Made by a program: the position numbers and the translations under genes
Shown: piece after piece, positions 25,185 to 33,552 of the stretch
Numbering within the stretch: position 1 is the stretch's first letter
Layout of the letters: each line of letters begins with the position of its first letter
From: an uncultured Lachnospiraceae bacterium
Lineage (GTDB): Bacteria > Bacillota > Clostridia > Lachnospirales > Lachnospiraceae
DNA: 59,156 bases
Assembly: GCA_946566685.1 (NCBI GenBank)
Contig: CAMNXA010000018.1
Coordinates: 1 to 59,156, forward strand
Direction of reading: 5' to 3'
Notes under the pieces: model-generated
What the model was told of the DNA's origin: nothing
Databases searched by the model: none
What the model saw: only the letters and a program-made list of their open reading frames with translations

Positions 25185-25886
25185 ATGGACAAACCAGAAT
25201 TAACAGCAGAGCAGAAAAAGACAGAGATGGATTTATGGGTGATAGCATTTGTTACTTTGGCTGTATTCTTTTGCTATGCATTAAAGGGCAATCAGTTAAG
25301 GACTTTTGTCACCAATGCGGAAGTTTCTGTCATTCCCCGGCTGTTAGTCAGCGCAGGAGTGCAATTTGGCATAGCCGGACTTGGGATTACGGTCGTTTGC
25401 ATGTTGAGAAAAGAAAAATTTACGGCATATGGATTGAGAAAGAGCAATACGGTTAAGGCTGTCGCAGGGACTGTCTTAGCCTTTGTTCCCTATATCTGTT
25501 ACCTGATTATTTCGGGTCAGGTGAACGGCTATCGTCCATTCAGTATTTTAGTCACTGATGATGTGATCGCGGGCGGGATTCCTCTTGCCATATTAGGGAT
25601 GGCGCTTATTGCTCTCGTGTGGGGATTTTTTGAGGGATTCAATTATGCTGTAATCGGCGAGAAAATCAATAAGAGGTACCCGCCCCAAAACATCTGGTTA
25701 GATTACGGGGCCATTACCTGTGCAGTCTTTTGCGTACTGTTTCATGCGATCAACATATCTTTCTGGGGCATGGTTGAGATCATTACGACCTTTTTGGCGA
25801 TTTATGGCATGCTTCTTGTGAAAAGGCAGACCGGGAACGCCTGGGGCTGCGTCTTTGCCTTTTGTTTTATTTGGAATGCCCTGTAA
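25185..25886 (+). CDS. CPBP-like membrane protein lacking the canonical EExxxR motif
   Basis: The 233-residue protein has about seven hydrophobic segments laid out like a CPBP protease. Where EExxxR is expected it reads FFEGFNYAVIGEKIN, with one glutamate and no arginine at the right place, while a histidine is kept in VLFHAINISFWG. It may be an inactive relative or a divergent one. AGGAGAAAC precedes ATG 25185. A second, canonical CPBP gene lies at 18021. Confidence 0.65.
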   Translation: MDKPELTAEQKKTEMDLWVIAFVTLAVFFCYALKGNQLRTFVTNAEVSVIPRLLVSAGVQFGIAGLGITVVCMLRKEKFTAYGLRKSNTVKAVAGTVLAFVPYICYLIISGQVNGYRPFSILVTDDVIAGGIPLAILGMALIALVWGFFEGFNYAVIGEKINKRYPPQNIWLDYGAITCAVFCVLFHAINISFWGMVEIITTFLAIYGMLLVKRQTGNAWGCVFAFCFIWNAL

Positions 25887-25964
25887 TTTGTGGGAGTGTT
25901 CGGGGAAAAACGGATATATTATGGCAGGGGGATTTTATAATATTTTTAAAAGAGGGAATAAACG

Positions 25965-26171
25965 ATGAGTAAATATGATCCTTTATGGGAATATGTGCGG
26001 AAGGATGAAAGGGAATCTTTCAAACTGACATTTGAAGAAATACAGGGTATTGCAGGAATCCCGATAGATCATTCTTTTCTGAAATATAAAAAGGAACTTA
26101 CCGAATACGGATATGAGGTGGGGAAAATATCCATGAAAGAGCAGACGGTTGTCTTTCATAAGATGGATTAA
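25965..26171 (+). CDS. Small conserved-type protein (DPLWEYV start)
   Basis: The 68-residue protein MSKYDPLWEYVRKDERESFK... has an alpha/beta pattern with a central helix (LTFEEIQGIAGIPI) and a C-terminal beta hairpin. Small DPLWEYL proteins of this size are found as stand-alone proteins of unknown function in Firmicutes and next to HTH-like segments. It has a good site (AGAGGGAA) and a stop in frame, and coding-like composition. Confidence 0.6.
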   Translation: MSKYDPLWEYVRKDERESFKLTFEEIQGIAGIPIDHSFLKYKKELTEYGYEVGKISMKEQTVVFHKMD

Positions 26172-26239
26172 AGATTTTGGGATTACGAAAAAAATTTATA
26201 ATTGAGTATATGAATGGGGATTTATAGAGGTGTAAATAG

Positions 26240-27160
26240 ATGGGTCAACACATAACAGTAACAGATTATAATCCACTATGGATAAAAAAATTTGATGAAG
26301 AGTCTTTATTGATCAAGGACGTTATTGCAGATAATTGTATTGCAATCTATCATATCGGAAGTACATCTGTGCCGGGATTGGCGGCGAAACCTATTATTGA
26401 TATCATGGTCGTAGTGAGAAGCCTTGAAAAGGTAGATGATATTGCAGAAGACTTTTCTGAAATAGGTTATGAGTATCTTGGTGAGTTTGGGATAATAGGT
26501 AGACGCTATCTTCGTAAAGGTGGAGATGAACGAACCCATCAAATGCATATCTTCCAAGCAGACGATTGGAACAATATTGGGAGACACCTTGCATTTCGTG
26601 ACTATATGCGTACCCACGAAAAAGAGAGGGATGAATACGCAAAGATAAAAACAGCCCTTGCACAGAAATTTCCTTACGATATTGATGGATATTGTGACGG
26701 AAAAGAAAATTTTGTGCGGGAGATGGAAGGATTTGCTCTTTCTCAATTCGATGGGACATGGGATAAATTGTATATTGCGGCAAGGAAAGCGCAGTATGAA
26801 AGGGAGATTTCTCCATTGATTGAAGCGGGGTGTGTATCCGCAGCACTTCTTACGCAAAAGGGAAATATTTATGTTGGTGTTTGTATTGATACGGCTTGTT
26901 CTCTGGGAATGTGTGCAGAAAGAAATGCGATTGCAAATATGATTACAAATGGAGAAAGTCAAATAGCAAAAATGGTCGTTGTCATGCCGGATGGAAAAGC
27001 AGGTATGCCATGTGGAGCCTGCCGGGAATTTATGATGCAGTTAGATGAAGGGGCAGGAGAAATGGAAGTTCTATGTGATTACGAAACCAAAAAGATAGTG
27101 AAACTAAAAGCGTTAATTCCTGATTGGTGGCTGCTCTATTCAAGGAGATCGCAATTATGA
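26240..27160 (+). CDS. GrpB (UPF0157) domain fused to a cytidine deaminase-like domain
   Basis: The 306-residue protein has two parts. Residues 1-170 match the GrpB/UPF0157 nucleotidyltransferase-like family (YHIGSTSVPGLAAKPIIDIMV, GRRYLRKGG, HLAFRDYMRTH). Residues about 172-300 form a zinc deaminase domain with the active site CAERNAIANMI and PCGACREF, as in cytidine or blasticidin-S deaminase. The frame is continuous with no internal start needed. The combination suggests a nucleoside or nucleoside-antibiotic modifying enzyme (inference). Its stop overlaps the next start (ATGA). Confidence 0.85.
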   Translation: MGQHITVTDYNPLWIKKFDEESLLIKDVIADNCIAIYHIGSTSVPGLAAKPIIDIMVVVRSLEKVDDIAEDFSEIGYEYLGEFGIIGRRYLRKGGDERTHQMHIFQADDWNNIGRHLAFRDYMRTHEKERDEYAKIKTALAQKFPYDIDGYCDGKENFVREMEGFALSQFDGTWDKLYIAARKAQYEREISPLIEAGCVSAALLTQKGNIYVGVCIDTACSLGMCAERNAIANMITNGESQIAKMVVVMPDGKAGMPCGACREFMMQLDEGAGEMEVLCDYETKKIVKLKALIPDWWLLYSRRSQL

Positions 27161-28209
27161 ATCATGTAAATCAAAAAATAATAGATGCCGTGATAGAAAA
27201 AGCTGAGAAAGTATGTCCTGATTCGTTGGCTCTTATAGGAATATACGGTTCGGTTGTTACAGGAGATGTGTATGAAAAATCAGATCTGGATCTGCTCATA
27301 TTGATTCAGGACGATGAGGGCTGGCAGCTTGGTACGGGTTTTATCTTGGATGACAGTAAAGTTGGCTATGACATATATTGTACAAACTGGGAGGGGCTTA
27401 GATACGATGCCGCATGCCATCATGCCCAGATTTCCAAATTGATGGATTCCCAAATCGTGTATACTAAAAACCAGAAAGCTTATGATGAACTGTGTAAATT
27501 AAGAGAACAGACAAAACGATTTCTGGCATCTGAGGAACGGTTCCAAAGCGTGAATGAATTGGTGGACAAGGCAAAGATATCCTATGCCAATGCCTGTTTA
27601 CATGAGGAATTAGGGCAGGTACGTTTGGATGTATTTGGAGTAATGTGTTTCCTTATGGATGCGATGATGCTTTTTCATGGAAGATATTTTAAACGCAGCA
27701 CCAAAAGAATGCTGGAGGAATTAGCAGCCTTACCGATTGAAGCGGTCTTTGTTGATCATTTGAAGCGCGCAGCTTCCAGTAAAGATGTTTTGGAGTTAAG
27801 AGCCTTATCAAAGAGCCTTCTTTTATATGCGGCGGGGTATTTGAAACGGGAGAAAGATAAGGAAGAGCCTTCCCCAAGCCTATCCGGTACTTATGAAGAA
27901 ATGTATTCCAACTGGAGAAACAAGGTAGAAGAAGCGGCTGCACAAAATAATGTTTTTACATCTTTCATGAATATGTGCAGTTTGCAGTATATGTTTGCAG
28001 AAATTTCAGCTGAGGCTGCCATAGGAACTTACAATATTATGGAAGAATATGACCCGGATTGTTTAGAGAATAACATCCGTCTATTTGATGCGTGTTTACA
28101 AAAATACGAGGCAGTATATAAGACGGCTGGCATCGCAGTGAAGCATTTCCCGGATGTGGATGCGTTTGTTGCGGATTATTCAGGGCGGCGGGACAATTTG
28201 GTCATCTGA
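27157..28209 (+). CDS. Nucleotidyltransferase domain protein (aminoglycoside adenylyltransferase-like)
   Basis: The 350-residue protein has the pol-beta superfamily motif GSVVTGDVYEKSDLDLLIL (about 33-51; G-S then D-x-D) near the N-terminus and a long helical C-terminal region. Such proteins transfer a nucleotide to small molecules, antibiotics or proteins. ATG 27157 follows AAGGAGAT and overlaps the deaminase-fusion stop by four bases, so the pair is coupled. Confidence 0.8.
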   Translation: MNHVNQKIIDAVIEKAEKVCPDSLALIGIYGSVVTGDVYEKSDLDLLILIQDDEGWQLGTGFILDDSKVGYDIYCTNWEGLRYDAACHHAQISKLMDSQIVYTKNQKAYDELCKLREQTKRFLASEERFQSVNELVDKAKISYANACLHEELGQVRLDVFGVMCFLMDAMMLFHGRYFKRSTKRMLEELAALPIEAVFVDHLKRAASSKDVLELRALSKSLLLYAAGYLKREKDKEEPSPSLSGTYEEMYSNWRNKVEEAAAQNNVFTSFMNMCSLQYMFAEISAEAAIGTYNIMEEYDPDCLENNIRLFDACLQKYEAVYKTAGIAVKHFPDVDAFVADYSGRRDNLVI

Positions 28210-28245
28210 CGATGAAGCGAAAATATCAGAAGGGAGAAATACGTG

Positions 28246-28806
28246 ATGAGTGATATGATGGAATTTGCCAACAGGGAAGAATTCAGACAGTGGCTTTCTG
28301 CGAATTGTCAGTCAAATGACGGTATCTGGCTTTTGTTTGGCAAGGCCGGCGGGCCGAAAACAATAAAAGCAGGGGAAGCCCTGGAGGAAGCGCTCTGTTT
28401 TGGATGGATTGACGGGCAGATGCAAAGTATTGATGATACAACGTATAAAAAGTATTTTTCCATGCGCAGGGAGAAGAGCAAATGGTCGGAGAAAAACAAG
28501 GCTTTGGTCCAGAAGCTGGAAGAACAGGGGATTATGACCGATTTTGGCAGGAAGAAAATAGAAGAAGCCAAGGAAAACGGACAGTGGGATGCCCCAAAAT
28601 CCCTACCGGTCACGGAGGAACAGATTGCCAGTGTAGCGGCACTGTTAGAAGGATATGAGCCAGCCTGCACAAACTTTGGGGCCATGTCTTTATCGGTAAA
28701 GAAAACTTATACGCGGGCGTACCTGGATGCCAAAACGGATGCCGGGCGGGAGAAACGGCTTGCCTGGATGGTGGACAGACTTAACAGGAATTTGAAACCG
28801 ATGTGA
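28246..28806 (+). CDS. YdeI/OmdA family protein
   Basis: The 186-residue protein matches the YdeI (OmpD-associated) family: EEFRQWLSANCQSNDGIWLLFGK, ALEEALCFGWIDGQMQSID, KKYFSMRREKSKWSEKNKALV and a C-terminal helical domain. Some YdeI proteins affect resistance to cationic peptides in bacilli and enterobacteria; the biochemical role is unknown. ATG 28246 or GTG 28243 may be the start. Confidence 0.85.
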   Translation: MSDMMEFANREEFRQWLSANCQSNDGIWLLFGKAGGPKTIKAGEALEEALCFGWIDGQMQSIDDTTYKKYFSMRREKSKWSEKNKALVQKLEEQGIMTDFGRKKIEEAKENGQWDAPKSLPVTEEQIASVAALLEGYEPACTNFGAMSLSVKKTYTRAYLDAKTDAGREKRLAWMVDRLNRNLKPM

Positions 28807-28824
28807 CGGAGGAGAGAGATAAGG

Positions 28825-29406
28825 ATGGCATTTCAGATCATGGCGGTTTTTATTCTGGCAGCATTTTACGGATGCTATTTTACGAAAATGATAAGCCAGC
28901 GCCATAAAGGGATACAAACTGACCAAATCGGCAAAGGAAAGGCCGGTATGGCAAAACATATTGAACTCACCATGAAGATTGCTACCTGCATAGTTCCGAT
29001 GGTGGAGGTTGTAAGCATTGTTAGGAATACGGCCTTCTTTTCTGTACCGGTGAAGGGGATTGGCGCGGGTATTGCTGCCATTGGTGTGGCTGTGTTTATC
29101 ATTTCGGTGATAACGATGCAGGACAGCTGGCGGGCAGGCGTATCCAGAACAGATAAGACGGAATTTGTGACAAGGGGCATTTATCAGATCAGCCGTAATC
29201 CTGCGTTTCTGGGTTTTGATCTGGTGTATATTGGAATGTTGTTCATGTTTTTTAACTGGCTGCTCTTATTTGTTTCAGTCTGGACGATGGTTATGTTTCA
29301 TTTGCAGATTCGGTTTGTGGAAGAAGTGTTTTTGCTGGAAACATTTGGGGAAGCGTATCTGAATTATAAGGATAAGGTTTGTCGTTATCTTGGGAGAAGA
29401 CGGTAA
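28825..29406 (+). CDS. Isoprenylcysteine carboxyl methyltransferase (ICMT)-like membrane protein
   Basis: The 193-residue protein has four to five membrane segments and the ICMT/PEMT signature at its C-terminus: FVTRGIYQISRNPAFLGFDLVYIG then EVFLLETFGEAYLNYKDKVCRYLG. Bacterial members methylate unidentified lipids or small molecules. It follows the YdeI-like gene by 18 bases. Confidence 0.82.
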   Translation: MAFQIMAVFILAAFYGCYFTKMISQRHKGIQTDQIGKGKAGMAKHIELTMKIATCIVPMVEVVSIVRNTAFFSVPVKGIGAGIAAIGVAVFIISVITMQDSWRAGVSRTDKTEFVTRGIYQISRNPAFLGFDLVYIGMLFMFFNWLLLFVSVWTMVMFHLQIRFVEEVFLLETFGEAYLNYKDKVCRYLGRRR

Positions 29407-29409
29407 AAT

Positions 29410-29658
29410 ATGAATACAAAAATATACAATCCTATCCGCCAGGTAGTCAGTGCGGTTGTATTATCCGGTGTAATTTTGATTATCATAGGTTCTTATTATT
29501 GTATGGTCAAGGCAGGAATCCCCTATCAGGATCCGCCGTTGGAACTACAGATACAATATATTATTGACATGAGAATTGGAGAAACATTACTGAAAGACGG
29601 TTTGTTTATGACCATATGCGGTGGCGTAGTCCGCTTGGTTCTAAGAAGGAGAAAATGA
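29410..29658 (+). CDS. Small hypothetical membrane protein
   Basis: The 82-residue protein has two hydrophobic segments (about 12-33 and 62-77) separated by a short polar loop (PYQDPPLELQIQYIIDMRIGE). No family was recognised. It starts 3 bases after the methyltransferase stop and ends 2 bases before the next start, with only a weak ribosome site, so it probably relies on coupling. Confidence 0.6.
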   Translation: MNTKIYNPIRQVVSAVVLSGVILIIIGSYYCMVKAGIPYQDPPLELQIQYIIDMRIGETLLKDGLFMTICGGVVRLVLRRRK

Positions 29659-29660
29659 CT

Positions 29661-30128
29661 ATGGAATTTATAAGAACTGATGGTAAGAATGAGGATTTCG
29701 TAGAAAATTGCCGGCTTCTTGACCTTGACCTGGACAGACGTGTGGGGAGGCAGATTAAGAGAGAAAAATATCAGAAGTATAACCAGCTGGATGAGATACA
29801 GGAAGCGATAGTCGTTTATGACGGGCATAGGGCAGTCGGCGGCGGTGCGATCAGAAGATATGACGATGAGACAGTAGAATTAAAACGAGTGTTTGTACAT
29901 AATGAATATCAGGGGCAGGGAATAGGAAGCAGGCTGGTTATACTGCTGATAGAATGGGCGGTGGAACTGGGCTATCAGAGAATGATCCTGGAAACAGGGG
30001 AACTGTTGGTGGAGTCCTGCGCTTTATATAGGAAGCTTGGATTTAAAGTGATTCCCAATTATGGGCCATATGTGGATATGCCGGAGTCGTTGTGTATGGC
30101 GAGGAATTTGAGGAAAGACGCCTTTTGA
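29661..30128 (+). CDS. GNAT family N-acetyltransferase
   Basis: The 155-residue protein has a clear acetyl-CoA loop, ELKRVFVHNEYQGQGIGSRLV (Q/R-x-x-G-x-G/A), and motif B ESCALYRKLGFKVIPNYG. The substrate is unknown; the YxxGFxxIPxYGxY ending is common in small resistance-type acetyltransferases. AAGGAG is 9 bases before ATG 29661. Confidence 0.9.
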   Translation: MEFIRTDGKNEDFVENCRLLDLDLDRRVGRQIKREKYQKYNQLDEIQEAIVVYDGHRAVGGGAIRRYDDETVELKRVFVHNEYQGQGIGSRLVILLIEWAVELGYQRMILETGELLVESCALYRKLGFKVIPNYGPYVDMPESLCMARNLRKDAF

Positions 30129-30206
30129 GACAAATCTGTGCAAGCCGGGACAGGATTATGCAGGCATGGACAGCTATAATCGATATAGGCAAGGAGGATG
30201 GAACAA

Positions 30207-31094
30207 ATGTCGATACAGCTTATGCAGCAGGCAATATGCTATATGGAAGAACATATCTGCGATGACATAAGTTATGCTGAGGTTGCCAAAAGTGTGCATA
30301 TGTCGAGTTATAATTTTCATCGGACGTTCAGTTTTGTTACAGGCATGACGGCTAACGAATATATCAGGAAAAGACGTCTTACACTGGCGGCCAGAGAATT
30401 GCAGACAACGGATATCTCGGTGATTGACGTTGCGTATAAGTATGGTTATGAATCGCCGGAAAGTTTTTCCAAGGCGTTTTCAAGGTTTCATGGGGCAACG
30501 CCCAGACAGGCAAAACAAAAAGGCACAAAACTTCATTTGTTTAATCCGCTTGCCATCAAAATCATACTGGAAGGTGGTAGCGTTATGGATTACAGAATTG
30601 AGCACAGAGAGAGTCAGAAATTTATCGCCATGGTCAGGGCATTTCCGAATGAGATCATCAATGATGACGAGAATCACAGCATCCCCGATTTCTGGACGGA
30701 ATGTTATGAAAAAGATCTGATCGAGCCTATGAAAATGCTGCGTGGGGAAGGGAAAAGGGATCTGTTCGGCCTCTGTCATCCGCTGAAAGATGGGGAGACG
30801 CATTTCAATTATGGAATCGGTGTCAGGATTGATCAGGATACGGATCTGGAAAAACTGGAACAGTTTCTTAAGAACGGTTATTCCATTTGGGAGACAGAGC
30901 CCGTTGATTATGCGGTGTTTAAATGCTTCGGCGCAGACGGTGATTGTCTGGGTGAAACCTGGAGTAAGTTTTTTAAGGAGTTTGTTCCGCAGACAGGTTA
31001 TACGCAGACAGAGGATACCGATTATGAAATTTATTATGAAAATGCGGAAAGCGGTCTGTTCTGTGAATTGTGGGTGCCTGTGAAACGGGTCTGA
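30207..31094 (+). CDS. AraC family transcriptional regulator with GyrI-like effector domain
   Basis: The 295-residue protein has two helix-turn-helix motifs at the N-terminus (residues about 8-105; YAEVAKSVHMSSYNFHRTFSF and YKYGYESPESFSKAFSRFHGATPRQ) and a C-terminal GyrI/Rob-type ligand-binding domain from about residue 125 (MDYRIEHRESQKFIAM). This layout (SoxS-Rob-like) senses hydrophobic compounds and activates efflux or resistance genes. ATG 30207 follows AAGGAGG by 9 bases. TATAAT occurs at 30175-30180 without a good -35. Confidence 0.9.
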   Translation: MSIQLMQQAICYMEEHICDDISYAEVAKSVHMSSYNFHRTFSFVTGMTANEYIRKRRLTLAARELQTTDISVIDVAYKYGYESPESFSKAFSRFHGATPRQAKQKGTKLHLFNPLAIKIILEGGSVMDYRIEHRESQKFIAMVRAFPNEIINDDENHSIPDFWTECYEKDLIEPMKMLRGEGKRDLFGLCHPLKDGETHFNYGIGVRIDQDTDLEKLEQFLKNGYSIWETEPVDYAVFKCFGADGDCLGETWSKFFKEFVPQTGYTQTEDTDYEIYYENAESGLFCELWVPVKRV

Positions 31095-31117
31095 TTCAGG
31101 AACGTACAGCAGATGGA

Positions 31118-31426
31118 ATGGAGATTACAACAATCATGAAAAACCTTTCAAAGGAATCAGTTTTTGCTATCAGTGTTATTGCAGCGGCGTTCCCTTTTGT
31201 GTTTATGGTATTGTCACTTTTTGAGAACGCCGAGCCATATAATGATATTGTTTTTGGAACCTATCTCATGGAGGGAGCGCTGGTTGGCAGTGTTTTTGGC
31301 ATAATTGCACTGATCTGCAACCGCAGGATAAGAAGCATAAAAATATATCTTCTGTCACTGGTGCCTGTTTTTGCGCTGCTGGTGTCCCTCATAGGAGATT
31401 ATTTCATTTCTTGTAATATGCCTTAG
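31118..31426 (+). CDS. Small hypothetical membrane protein
   Basis: About 102 residues with three hydrophobic segments (after KNLSKESVFAISVIAAAFPFVF, then GALVGSVFGIIALI and a C-terminal one). No family was recognised. The start is uncertain: ATG 31118 and ATG 31136 are both possible and neither has a strong ribosome site. Its stop TAG shares bases with the stop of the convergent MutS2-like gene. Confidence 0.5.
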   Translation: MEITTIMKNLSKESVFAISVIAAAFPFVFMVLSLFENAEPYNDIVFGTYLMEGALVGSVFGIIALICNRRIRSIKIYLLSLVPVFALLVSLIGDYFISCNMP

Positions 31427-33351
31427 TCCGCCTGGTCTATTTCATTGTATGCAAGCACGGCATCCGTATATTTTCGCTGCATGTCGTGCCTTTTTTTTCT
31501 GTTTTCCACGGTCTCAAAGAGGATGGAAAAATCATAGTCTTCCGGGTAAAGTTCTGTTGCCGCCACATGCAGCTTTACCCGTTTATGATTGATCCAGATT
31601 TTTTTGCCCGGCAGTTGTACTCTTAATACGCCTTTTTCATTGATTGGTGCGCATACGATTCCTATCTTTTTTTCAGGATATACCATGACGCTGTCGCCAA
31701 TTTTGTATCTGTCACTGAGTGTCACATGATGATTCCCCTTTTTTGTTTTGGAAAGTTTGGCGCCGGTTTTCCTGGTGAGACTGTTTTCGGGTGTCTGGAA
31801 CTGATATGACGCGGCGGCTTCTTCGCCATATGCGGCGCGGATTGCGGCTCTTAACATTTCATTTGGCATGCCCAGTCTGTCTGCGATATAAAAGGCACAG
31901 CTTTCACCGGCTTCACCGATCACCATCTGATAGGTGGGACTGAGTGTTTTTTTATCAAAGGTCATTCTTGCGTTGATGATATGCTCTGTCCGGGCGGCAT
32001 ATTCTTTTACTTCCGGATAATGGGTGGTGGCCAGAAATAAGGCGCCGCTTTTTCGAAGTTCTTCCAATATGGCGATGGCGATTCCCATACCTTCTGTGGG
32101 ATCTGTCCCGGAGCCCAGTTCATCTATGATGACCAGACTATCCTGATTGGCTTCCCGCAGGACTTCCAGCACATTGGTTATGTGTGCGGAAAAAGTAGAC
32201 AGATTTTCAGCGAGGTTCTGTCCATCACCGATATCGCATAAATAGGAACTGTTCATGCAGATATCGGCCTGTTTACAAGTGACATGCAGGCCGCATTGCA
32301 CCATGATACAAGTTAACATAACTGTCTTGATGGCCACAGTCTTGCCGCCTGTGTTAGGGCCGGTGATGACAATACCCTGTACTTTTTCTCCCATGGAAAA
32401 TTGGAGCGGTACTGCCAGTGTCTGATCCATCAGCGGATGCCGCGCCTCTGTCAGGGTAATCTTTCGTTCCGTGTTGACTGCTGGCTCGACAGCCCCCATG
32501 TCCAGGCTCAATTTGCCTTTGGAAAAGATGAAATCCAGCTTCTCTATCATGGCCAGATCTTCATGCAGGACAGGGGCTGAAGCGGATACGAAAGCGGATA
32601 AGGTGTATAAAATACGATGGACTTCATTTTCTTCCTCTATTTTTAAAAGCTGCATTTCCTCATAATATTTTGCAACACCGGCCGGTTCGATAAAGAGTGT
32701 ACTGCCGGTAGAGGATTTGTCGATAACGCTGCCGGCAATCTTTAGTTTGTATTCCCTTTTTACGGGAAGACATATCCGCCCGTTTCTGTAAGTGCAATAG
32801 CTGTCTGTCATGCAGTCCTTATGAGAGCGCAGGAGTTGTTCCGCCTTCTGTTTCATCTGTTCCTCGCACCTGATAAGCTGGTTCCGCAGCTGCCCCAATT
32901 CTTTGGAGGCATAGTCATCGACAGCGCCATTTCTGATTTTACTGCATATTTCTTCGTGTAATTCTGGGATATCATCCAGGTTTTCATCGTAATAAGCCAG
33001 GGAATTGGGATACATCTTCCCTTTTCTTAAATACTCTTTCAGCCGTCTGATCACGACTAAGATGATTTCCACCCGCTCTAACTGATAGGGGGTCAGGCAG
33101 TCTCCCTTTTGGGCAGCAATCAAGATATCATTCATTTCAGTGATGTTTTGCAGGGGCGGTGTTCCCAGCTTCTCTATCAGGACTCTGGCGTCTGTGGTAT
33201 CCTTTAAGTGTTTCCTTAACTCAGTTTCGGAAAGGCATACGGAAACTTTGCGGATCCTGTCTTTGGCCTGGTCTGTGACGGCAAATGTGCTCCATAGGTC
33301 TTTCAGTTTGTCAAATTCAATCTGGTTCTCGATATTCCTTTCAAGGTTCAT
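31423..33351 (-). CDS. MutS2-like ATPase without Smr domain
   Basis: The 642-residue protein has the MutS core/lever helices and the MutS ATPase with Walker A GPNTGGKTVAIKT, Walker B VIIDELGSGTDPTEG and the TTHYPE switch. MutS2 proteins act on recombination intermediates or collided ribosomes rather than mismatches, usually through a C-terminal Smr nuclease domain. Here the protein ends about 145 residues after the ATPase, with a KOW-like strand region and no Smr motif (LDLRG or similar). The start at 33351 was chosen because a leader hairpin with a T-run lies immediately upstream; the frame is open to 33429. Confidence 0.85.
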   Translation of the reverse strand: MNLERNIENQIEFDKLKDLWSTFAVTDQAKDRIRKVSVCLSETELRKHLKDTTDARVLIEKLGTPPLQNITEMNDILIAAQKGDCLTPYQLERVEIILVVIRRLKEYLRKGKMYPNSLAYYDENLDDIPELHEEICSKIRNGAVDDYASKELGQLRNQLIRCEEQMKQKAEQLLRSHKDCMTDSYCTYRNGRICLPVKREYKLKIAGSVIDKSSTGSTLFIEPAGVAKYYEEMQLLKIEEENEVHRILYTLSAFVSASAPVLHEDLAMIEKLDFIFSKGKLSLDMGAVEPAVNTERKITLTEARHPLMDQTLAVPLQFSMGEKVQGIVITGPNTGGKTVAIKTVMLTCIMVQCGLHVTCKQADICMNSSYLCDIGDGQNLAENLSTFSAHITNVLEVLREANQDSLVIIDELGSGTDPTEGMGIAIAILEELRKSGALFLATTHYPEVKEYAARTEHIINARMTFDKKTLSPTYQMVIGEAGESCAFYIADRLGMPNEMLRAAIRAAYGEEAAASYQFQTPENSLTRKTGAKLSKTKKGNHHVTLSDRYKIGDSVMVYPEKKIGIVCAPINEKGVLRVQLPGKKIWINHKRVKLHVAATELYPEDYDFSILFETVENRKKRHDMQRKYTDAVLAYNEIDQAD

Positions 33352-33396
33352 TGCATGATATTCCTTTCTTTTTTCTTCTTTATCAGTTCTTTTATG

Positions 33397-33446
33397 CCTG
33401 CAAAAAGACCATAGATACCTTAAGCGCATTAAGATACTATGGTCTT
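33397..33446 (-). terminator. Terminator-like hairpin in the leader of the MutS2-like gene
   Basis: Read leftward, AAGACCATAG (33446-33437) pairs perfectly with CTATGGTCTT (33414-33405), the loop can be partly closed by TCTTAA/TTAAGG, and a five-T run follows (33406-33402). It lies about 50 bases before the start codon at 33351, the position expected of an attenuator, though it may simply end an upstream leftward transcript. Confidence 0.6.
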
Positions 33447-33498
33447 GTAATCGTTGTATGGATTATTTTTTACGATATATTTATGCCATGAGGATATT

Positions 33499-33552
33499 AA
33501 AAATCGAGCAGAACTCGATTGCGAGATCTGCTTTGCAGCCTCGTAAATCCGG
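33499..33552 (+). repeat. Hairpin repeat, family 2, copy B (palindrome plus one unit)
   Basis: AAAAATCGAG-CAGAA-CTCGAT followed by TGCGAGATCTGCTTTGCAGC and CTCGTAAATCCGG repeats the beginning of the element at 7723. It carries only one unit and several substitutions. Being in a second intergenic space, it shows the family is dispersed, not a local duplication. Confidence 0.75.

Noticed and set aside
17238..31426. Integron cassette array
   Set aside because: No attC-like palindromes recur between genes, spacers are too short, and no integrase is in the window.
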